Positions 59,062-64,000 of a DNA stretch of 64,000 nt are shown one piece after another. This DNA comes from Sphingobacterium sp. UGAL515B_05. GTDB lineage: Bacteria; Bacteroidota; Bacteroidia; Sphingobacteriales; Sphingobacteriaceae. How positions within the stretch are numbered: position 1 is the first letter of the stretch; each line of letters opens with the position of its first letter. Both the position numbers and the translations under genes were made by a program. The notes under the pieces were generated by a model, which was not told the DNA's origin, did no database searches, and was given only the letters and a program-made list of their open reading frames with translations. The stretch is taken from assembly GCF_033097525.1 (NCBI RefSeq), contig NZ_CP109907.1, forward strand, positions 6,262,001 through 6,326,000, read 5' to 3'.

Positions 59062-59391
59062 TTAGTGAGTATTTGAAAGGTCAACAAAACCCGATGTAAC
59101 TGGCGTTTCATCAATCCCCCAACGGAGCAACAACCTGAGCCGTAAAGCTTCCAACGCTGTAGCATCCTGCTGGGTTAGTTGGTAATCCAATTCCTTGACA
59201 GATTTAGGCCGTGTTAAAAGGAAATCAATCAACCCTGCCCGGGAAAGATCCAATGCTTTAGTCTGATCTTGATTTTGGGGCTCACGTTCCGCTACAGGAT
59301 CCAACCCATTTTCCGCCAACATCATTTCAACCGTTGCATCAGGGAACTTAAACCCCATCGATGACACTAAGACTTCCTTTACACTTGCCAT
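59062..59391 (-). CDS. Head-tail connector-like protein (109 aa)
   Basis: The 109-residue protein is helical (SVKEVLVSSMGFKFPDATVE; IDFLLTRPKSVKELDYQLTQ). Its place next to the capsid gene suits a connector adaptor (gp15-like). Assignment by position only. Confidence 0.5.
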   Translation of the reverse strand: MASVKEVLVSSMGFKFPDATVEMMLAENGLDPVAEREPQNQDQTKALDLSRAGLIDFLLTRPKSVKELDYQLTQQDATALEALRLRLLLRWGIDETPVTSGFVDLSNTH

Positions 59392-59410
59392 ATTATCTAA
59401 ATACGGGTAA

Positions 59411-59797
59411 TTACCCTTTCTTTACCAAACCACGTTCAACACACAAATCCAAACGATCCTGAGGAAAATGAGACACATCATCACCTTCAACCCATTTCTG
59501 GCTGAAATTATCTTTATCGGCAAATGGAGCGATGACAGTGTATTTTTTCTTTACTGGTTTGGTTTCGCCTTTTCCCTTAAAAGCTGCAGCATCCTTCTGC
59601 GCACGTTCGTCAGCTTTGGCTTTAGCATCTTCTGGAATCTCTACCTCATCGCCAACTTTAATACCTCGTTTTTCAAGGTCAGGGTTGTGTTTTAGATCCG
59701 ATTCCGTGACGATATGTTTAACCAACTTCGGCCCACCTTGTGGATCAGTTGAAGAAGCACCGGATTGTACCCCTGCTTTATTTTCTTGATCTGCCAT
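59411..59797 (-). CDS. Phage head-region hypothetical protein (128 aa)
   Basis: The 128-residue protein has a disordered polar N terminus and a Lys-rich middle, ending with VERGLVKKG. It overlaps the capsid gene by one base. It may be a head accessory protein. The family is not recognised. Confidence 0.5.
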   Translation of the reverse strand: MADQENKAGVQSGASSTDPQGGPKLVKHIVTESDLKHNPDLEKRGIKVGDEVEIPEDAKAKADERAQKDAAAFKGKGETKPVKKKYTVIAPFADKDNFSQKWVEGDDVSHFPQDRLDLCVERGLVKKG

Positions 59798-60879
59798 TAT
59801 GCTTGTACAGTTTTAGTGTCCAATTGGAAAATCTCGTTTACGTTGTTAATGACAGGAACGTTGCGCGCCTGGATATCAGTAAACTCTCCGAAAGGTTTGT
59901 GTGTAACGTATTTCGAAAGTAAAGCTCCGTGTTCACCTTGGCGGTACTCAACTGCTTTAGATTGGTGATCTGCTTCAACAGGCTTTTTCCATACCAACTG
60001 CCCTACAACTAAGTCTGGGTGTAAAATAGCTTTACCTTCGTCCCAGGCTTTCACTGTTTTCTTCACTCCATCTTTTTCAAACTTAATTGAGCGATTTACA
60101 ACGATCAACTTCACTCCCAACTCTTCTTCCAAAAATGAAGGGAAGTTTTTATTTGATGGTGATGGCTTAGTGTCACTAAAATTTCCATTAGCCACAGCGT
60201 ACAAATCCTTAACCTCATTGCATCGGCGAGCGATATCTAAAGAAGTCTTATCAATGGTAATGTAACTAATTGTGATTCCTAATGCGTCAGCTTTGTCAAT
60301 CTCCCTCTGTAAATCCGCTACAGGGGTCATTGTAGCTAAATTTGCATTCGACCAAACAACCGGCACGCCAGCTTGGTTGATGTATCCGTAATTCACACGT
60401 ACACCAGTACCTGCATTATCATTATCTGTCAACGCAATACCGCTTGAAAAACCACGGAGGAATAAATACTCCTTTTGTTCTTCCACCCCGACAATACAAC
60501 GTTTAGTGTCATCAAAAATCTCCGTGACAATATCCTTGATATCCGCATTCTTAGCAAGCATTGTATCAACTTGGTCGAGTTGATTCTCGTTCATTTTCAA
60601 CTCCATACCAAGCTTCGGAATATCTCCGGAAACAGATCCCATTGATGGACGTAATTTCAATGGTAATGGGGAATCCATTGCTACAACATCAGCAGCAACG
60701 TTTTGGTTATCTGCCAACAATGATGTCCATTTCCCATCGACGGAAGGTTTTGGCGTCAACATCTGTTTGTACAGATACTTTGGCGCATTTTTCTCACCAT
60801 TGATGGTTTTGTAAACAGAAGCAATAAACCCTGTAAAGTACTTCTGAATGTATTTAATAAATTGTGTTTGCTCTGCCAT
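59797..60879 (-). CDS. Major capsid protein (lambda E-like)
   Basis: The 360-residue protein has VMAMDSPLPLKLRPSMG-like start regions, DDTKRCIVGVEEQKEYLFLR, and a conserved ISYITIDKTSLDIARRC and HPDLVVGQLVW. This pattern is the lambda gpE type of HK97-fold major capsid. It follows the decoration protein gene with an overlap (TAATG). Size and order support the call. Confidence 0.85.
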   Translation of the reverse strand: MAEQTQFIKYIQKYFTGFIASVYKTINGEKNAPKYLYKQMLTPKPSVDGKWTSLLADNQNVAADVVAMDSPLPLKLRPSMGSVSGDIPKLGMELKMNENQLDQVDTMLAKNADIKDIVTEIFDDTKRCIVGVEEQKEYLFLRGFSSGIALTDNDNAGTGVRVNYGYINQAGVPVVWSNANLATMTPVADLQREIDKADALGITISYITIDKTSLDIARRCNEVKDLYAVANGNFSDTKPSPSNKNFPSFLEEELGVKLIVVNRSIKFEKDGVKKTVKAWDEGKAILHPDLVVGQLVWKKPVEADHQSKAVEYRQGEHGALLSKYVTHKPFGEFTDIQARNVPVINNVNEIFQLDTKTVQA

Positions 60880-61289
60880 TATGCCAAATCTGATCTAAAT
60901 TTAACCTCGTTGTTTAATGCCGTAAGAAACGCTGCTTTGATTGTAGCTACCGGGAATGGCGAAGCCACTTCGTTTACATATCCTTCGATCATAACACCAG
61001 CGAACGGACGTTTTTTAAGGATCGTAGCGACTAAAACACCTGCATACTCATGGTCTGCCGGTAAAGCAGAATAAGCCGTTGCGCCAGCATTCAAAGGCAT
61101 CGGTTTATAATTACCTGTAGCTGTTTCTTTAATTAAGATGTGACCAGCATTAATCACATCAGGAGCGAATCCAGTAACGTCTAATGTTTTACCTCCAGGA
61201 ATACAATATTGATTATGAATAATAACAATGCTGTCCTTCGAGGTATCTACGTTAATCTGTTCGTCCACTAAGTTTGCTTGAACTGCCAT
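60879..61289 (-). CDS. Head decoration protein-like (gpD)
   Basis: The 136-residue protein is beta-rich, with GHILIKETATGNYKPMPLNA and YAGVLVATILKKRPFAGVMI, and it precedes the capsid gene. This matches lambda gpD-type decoration proteins by place and pattern. It overlaps the capsid gene by one base. Confidence 0.65.
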   Translation of the reverse strand: MAVQANLVDEQINVDTSKDSIVIIHNQYCIPGGKTLDVTGFAPDVINAGHILIKETATGNYKPMPLNAGATAYSALPADHEYAGVLVATILKKRPFAGVMIEGYVNEVASPFPVATIKAAFLTALNNEVKFRSDLA

Positions 61290-61294
61290 TTGTT

Positions 61295-61957
61295 TTAAAT
61301 TTTAATGTCTCCAAATAGCTTGTCTACCTCAGCCTGTGAAGCTTCAGCGACTTTGCCATCTTTACCTACACTTGAAAATGGACTATCTTTCCCCAATTTA
61401 CTTTCAGCTTGCGTTTGCGTATGGTTAGCAAAGTCGGTTTCAACATCAGTTAGATAAGTAGTGAAGTCCTCATCAGTAGCAAAGCTCATACGACTGAAAT
61501 CGCGTAATACTTTTGCGCTATAATCCTTATCAGCATTAGCCAACTTGCCCAAGATGAGCGATTGGCGATCTGTAACAATCTTTTCGCTTTTCAACGCTTG
61601 AACAGTTTCTGTCAACGTTTTATTACCATCAATAATAGCCTTGGCCCATGAAGGCACTTCTTCGCTTGCCGCAGGAGCTGGAACAGGTGTTGGTTCAGGT
61701 GGCGTAGGTTGTGGTGCTGGAGTTGGTGTTTTTAATTTATCCAATTCCGCTTGTACGCTCCTTGCACGATCATCATCCTTAGCCAAATCTGTAAATGGCA
61801 AGTATTCATTGATCGCTCCCATCTTTGCTTCCAATTCCTCTTCTGTTGTAACTTTACCTTCAAATCGTTTTGCCAACTCATCTACACGAGCTGATGAAAG
61901 TTGAGCGCCCCCAAACTTAGTTTGAAGTAATGCTCTAATTGCTTTTTTGATATCCAT
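61295..61957 (-). CDS. Scaffold-like head protein (220 aa)
   Basis: The 220-residue protein has an N-terminal helical segment and a Pro/Ala-rich linker (about residues 75-100, repeated Pro-Thr-Pro). A long Glu/Lys-rich coiled-coil follows, ending with SQAEVDKLFGDIKI. Scaffolding proteins of this layout lie directly before the decoration and capsid genes. No protease motif is visible, so any protease must be elsewhere. Confidence 0.6.
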   Translation of the reverse strand: MDIKKAIRALLQTKFGGAQLSSARVDELAKRFEGKVTTEEELEAKMGAINEYLPFTDLAKDDDRARSVQAELDKLKTPTPAPQPTPPEPTPVPAPAASEEVPSWAKAIIDGNKTLTETVQALKSEKIVTDRQSLILGKLANADKDYSAKVLRDFSRMSFATDEDFTTYLTDVETDFANHTQTQAESKLGKDSPFSSVGKDGKVAEASQAEVDKLFGDIKI

Positions 61958-62036
61958 TTGTCTTTGTTTTTACCAGTGTCTACCCATATCGAATGGCCTT
62001 TCTAAATAGTTAGAACCCGATATAGACAAATATCGC

Positions 62037-62138
62037 TTACGGAAGTGGTGAAGGGAAATAGTCGTAGTTGTCTTTGGGTAGTTTGACAACATGGAGTTTG
62101 GTAGGTGCGGGAAGTGCTCGGATATGAAAACATAACAC
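62037..62138 (-). pseudogene. Coding-like tail of a lost phage gene (33 aa)
   Basis: On the minus strand, GTG 62138 opens a 33-codon frame ending at TAA 62039-62037. Its product (LPAPTKLHVVKLPKDNYDYF) looks like the C terminus of a real protein. It lies just upstream of the scaffold gene. The rightward lipoprotein gene sits where the rest of a head gene would be. It may be a remnant; alternative frames in this gap look accidental. Confidence 0.25.
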
Positions 62139-62259
62139 AACATATCATAAATGTTTGGTTTGTTTAAAAAGTTTGTTATATTTGGGGAATGGTTTCGCGC
62201 TTTTGGTTCGACGTTCTTTGAATGTATTTTTTATCTTTGGTTTTAAAGCAAAATCGATT

Positions 62260-62763
62260 ATGAAAAAGTATTTTATATTAAGCTGTATTATAACTGGATT
62301 TCTTTACTCCTGCAACGAAAAACCGATAGAGAAAAAGCCGTTTTTGGTGGAGAAGATTCAGAATTTTAATGCAATTTATCCAAATTGGGATAATAATGAT
62401 TTGGTTCGTGATAGCATCAGTAAAATATTCATTGATAGTGTTAATAGCTGGTTTGTAAATGATAAGGTTTTAGAAGGGATTCCAGTACAAATTTATGAAG
62501 TTGGAAAGGCAGATGAAAAAGGGGAAACAATTAAGTATGGGCTGGGTAGGCTTGGAGCAATTTACGAAAGCGGGACATTAAATATGTCGTTATCATTGAT
62601 GATAACTGATTCAATGGCTAATGTAATTAATAATGATAGACAATATTATATAAAGGGTAAAATATTAAAAAATCTATATGCTCCCGAAGGACTATCTCGT
62701 GGGGAATACGATTTAGGTAAATATCGAGTTAAAGTAGATTCGCTATTTGTAAAAAACAAATAA
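62260..62763 (+). CDS. Phage lipoprotein, moron-like (167 aa)
   Basis: The 167-residue protein starts at ATG 62260 (an upstream in-frame ATG at 62155 gives a poor extension). It has a lipoprotein signal with a lipobox near CNEKP (Leu-Tyr-Ser-Cys). The rest is polar and strand-rich with repeated Asn, Asp and Lys. It is oppositely oriented to the head genes and thus a typical lysogenic conversion moron. An exclusion or surface role is possible; the sequence gives no proof. Confidence 0.65.
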   Translation: MKKYFILSCIITGFLYSCNEKPIEKKPFLVEKIQNFNAIYPNWDNNDLVRDSISKIFIDSVNSWFVNDKVLEGIPVQIYEVGKADEKGETIKYGLGRLGAIYESGTLNMSLSLMITDSMANVINNDRQYYIKGKILKNLYAPEGLSRGEYDLGKYRVKVDSLFVKNK

Positions 62764-62800
62764 ATTTTGATTTTTAAAATATGTTTTGCATTTTTGAAAT

Positions 62801-62950
62801 GCGAATCAAGATGTGGAGCAAGTCCACTGAATTTAATTTATTAACAATAAAGCATAGGCATACCGGTGTAAGTCCGGAAATCAACGTTTCACGTCTTGGT
62901 TCGCGGTGACCTATGCGCTTATTTAATATTTCCAAATTATGCGAACCAAG
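62801..62950 (+). ncRNA. Candidate structured RNA / translation switch
   Basis: GCGAATCAAG (62801-62810) and GCGAACCAAG (62941-62950) are both complementary to CTTGGTTCGC (62895-62904), with one G-T pair in the first. The second contains the G of the next start codon (62939-62941). So the middle arm can pair either upstream (closing an enclosed domain) or downstream (burying the ATG). The enclosed domain has hairpins GTGGA/TCCAC (62813-62827) and CCGG/CCGG (62863-62877), both using the motif GGWGYAAGTCC. GCATAGG/CCTATGC (62852-62858 with 62910-62916) can form a pseudoknot. It is probably a new cis-regulatory RNA. Confidence 0.5.
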
Positions 62951-63184
62951 GAAATCAAAACCCATCAGCTACCATCCAACATAGTAGCTTTCATGACTGC
63001 ACCATCTGTGCCAGTTGATCAAATCCAAGAAATTCAAACTATTTACAATGTCTCCCTACGGATCGCCGTTGACATCTACGAAAGTGTGGGCGAACGTTAC
63101 ACCGACGAAATCTGGGTAGCTGCAGTATGTGGTATTGCTTCACCCGCTTACCTTCAGGAAATGAAAGGAGGTTTGTCATGTTAA
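62939..63184 (+). CDS. Phage hypothetical protein (81 aa)
   Basis: The 81-residue protein starts at an ATG inside the RNA element helix. It is helical (VDQIQEIQTIYNVSLRIAVD; YTDEIWVAAVCGIASPAYLQ) and ends in GGLSC. The pattern is not recognised. It overlaps the next start by 7 bases (ATGTTAA), so they are translated together. The putative RNA switch should control both. Confidence 0.6.
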   Translation: MRTKEIKTHQLPSNIVAFMTAPSVPVDQIQEIQTIYNVSLRIAVDIYESVGERYTDEIWVAAVCGIASPAYLQEMKGGLSC

Positions 63185-63435
63185 ATTCAGAAACCATGCC
63201 AACCACCCCTGCAATCCTCACATCAGAGGAATTATCCCAACTGAAAGACCTTCTTTTCACTATCCAATGGTTCAATGAGGAAATGGCGTCGGATCCGGCT
63301 AATGAGGTGATATCGGCCTTACTGGAATCTACCAATCACGGCAACAGTAATCAAATCGGTGAAGCAGTTCAGCTGCTGTATAAACTTGCGTTGAACTCGG
63401 CTTTTGTATCTAAATTGCATAGCAAGTTGAAGTAG
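63178..63435 (+). CDS. Phage hypothetical protein (85 aa)
   Basis: The 85-residue protein starts at ATG 63178, preceded by a strong Shine-Dalgarno AAAGGAGG. It is helical and acidic (SEELSQLKDLLFTIQWFNEE; EAVQLLYKLALNSAFVSKLH). An earlier ATG at 63127 is in frame but unlikely. It lies before the KilA-N gene. The family is unknown. Confidence 0.55.
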   Translation: MLNSETMPTTPAILTSEELSQLKDLLFTIQWFNEEMASDPANEVISALLESTNHGNSNQIGEAVQLLYKLALNSAFVSKLHSKLK

Positions 63436-63523
63436 AAAAAGTCCCCATACATTATGCAAACTGCCTTTACAGGTGGTAATAGGGAGATATTAAATAAACA
63501 TTTTAAACAAAGTTTATACAACG

Positions 63524-63556
63524 TTTGAATTGTTTATAAAATGTTTAATATATTTG
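63524..63556 (+). promoter_or_regulatory. Bacteroidota promoter of the KilA-N gene
   Basis: TTTG (63524-63527), a 21-base gap and TATATTTG (63549-63556) match the -33/-7 consensus TTTG-N19-21-TAnnTTTG exactly. The start codon is 20 bases downstream. Confidence 0.75.
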
Positions 63557-63576
63557 AATTGTTAAGGAATTAAATT

Positions 63577-64000
63577 ATGAATATACACGAAAGAAATTCG
63601 GCAGATATGCCAAGCATATTCTCTTATAATGGGAATGCTGTTACGTTTAAAACGAATGATGGCGTAACTTATATAAATGCAAATGAAATGGCCAAACCTT
63701 TTCCAAACAAGGAGCCTAAACACTGGTTTGAAAACCCAAGCACTCATGAATACATATACGCTTTGGCTAAACACAAAGGAATAGAAGCGAAGTGCCAAAA
63801 ACCGACTTCGTTAAATACCAGCGAGTTAGCAAAAATATACCCGACATTACTAATTGTTGTGAAAGGAGGTATTCCTGGGCAAGTCAAACAAGGGACATGG
63901 ATGCATGAGGATGTAGCCTTAGAATACGCTCAATGGTTATCTATTGATTTTAAATTATGGTGTAACGATAGGATAAAGGAATTACTTTTAAATGGAGTAT
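63577..64000 (+). CDS. KilA-N domain protein (phage), truncated by window edge
   Basis: At least 141 residues from ATG 63577, open to the edge. It has the KilA-N pattern: YINANEMAKPF with the acid/Lys loop, EPKHWFENPSTHEYI, then GTWMHEDVALEYAQWLS and FKLWCNDRIKELL. This DNA-binding domain is found in phage antirepressors and poxvirus proteins. An antirepressor role is likely, and it has a perfect promoter. The C-terminal domain is outside the window. Confidence 0.88.
   Translation, partial: MNIHERNSADMPSIFSYNGNAVTFKTNDGVTYINANEMAKPFPNKEPKHWFENPSTHEYIYALAKHKGIEAKCQKPTSLNTSELAKIYPTLLIVVKGGIPGQVKQGTWMHEDVALEYAQWLSIDFKLWCNDRIKELLLNGV

Noticed and set aside
62851..62877. Resemblance to a cobalamin riboswitch (CCGGTGTAAGTCCGG)
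   Set aside because: Only a short piece is similar. The B12 box and other conserved segments are absent, and the downstream gene is a phage gene.
62774..62965. Minus-strand frame of 63 codons over the RNA element
   Set aside because: It lies antisense to the structured RNA and the next gene start, has no homologue I recognise and its composition is ordinary for a chance frame.
34657..64000. CRISPR array, diversity-generating retroelement or retron
   Set aside because: No regular spaced direct repeats and no reverse transcriptase-like protein are present.
34657..64000. Integrase or transposase within the window
   Set aside because: No protein shows tyrosine recombinase, serine recombinase or DDE transposase motifs; the phage right end is outside the window.

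Overview
The window looks like a chromosome segment of a Bacteroidota bacterium, most likely Sphingobacterium or a close relative (inferred from protein style, AT-rich intergenic DNA, weak Shine-Dalgarno signals in host genes and promoters of the Bacteroidota TTTG/TAnnTTTG type). About 1-34.7 kb is host housekeeping DNA. About 34.98 kb to the right edge is phage DNA, probably a prophage whose right end lies outside the window.

Host part. A secreted-protein fragment sits at the left edge. It is followed by about 1.5 kb of eroded DNA, a small membrane protein, tRNA-Leu(GAG), a Ppx/GppA phosphatase, a DUF4142-type lipoprotein and PEP carboxylase. Next come a FUSC-type membrane protein, a YpdA-like flavoprotein, a TetR regulator, MurB, an ECF sigma factor, a cytochrome b5-like domain protein and a PfkB kinase. 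Three tandem tRNA-Asn(GTT) genes, MgtE, a large surface protease/beta-barrel protein, a DNase I-fold hydrolase, Pgk, SppA, FolK, an Hpt protein, PssA and Rho follow. A sugar MFS transporter with an N-acetylglucosamine kinase-like protein, an LpxH-like phosphatase, a metallo-beta-lactamase-fold hydrolase, YbaB and two uncharacterised genes complete this part.

Phage part. A rightward operon (34.98-41.5 kb) carries small unknown genes, a C5 cytosine methyltransferase with a repeat-rich recognition region, and a PP-loop (PAPS reductase-like) protein. A leftward cluster (43.3-41.5 kb) ends with a HEPN-like protein and a tRNA-like RNA gene. Two adjacent paralogues (43.4-44.1 kb) are read rightward from a divergent control region. 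A field of terminator-like hairpins lies at 44.0-45.0 kb. The late genes are all on the minus strand and run from head (62 kb) to lysis (45 kb): scaffold-like, decoration and capsid proteins, connector/neck proteins, tail tube, G/GT chaperones, tape measure, tail tip, an esterase-bearing fibre, a GH19 endolysin, a holin-like protein, a tiny membrane protein and a unimolecular-spanin candidate. This is a siphovirus plan. Terminase, portal, protease and integrase/transposase genes are not in the window. Rightward genes at 62.3-64 kb encode a lipoprotein moron, two small proteins and a truncated KilA-N protein.

The most interesting items are: a structured RNA at 62.80-62.95 kb that looks like a translational switch on the start codon of the next gene; a leucine-type tRNA body with a glycine GCC anticodon directly downstream of a HEPN-like gene; a U-UUU-UUC slippery site that fuses the tail chaperone G to an otherwise unannotated T domain; a candidate u-spanin with a hidden GTG-start gene beside it; and a perfect 50-bp palindrome shared by two host genes.
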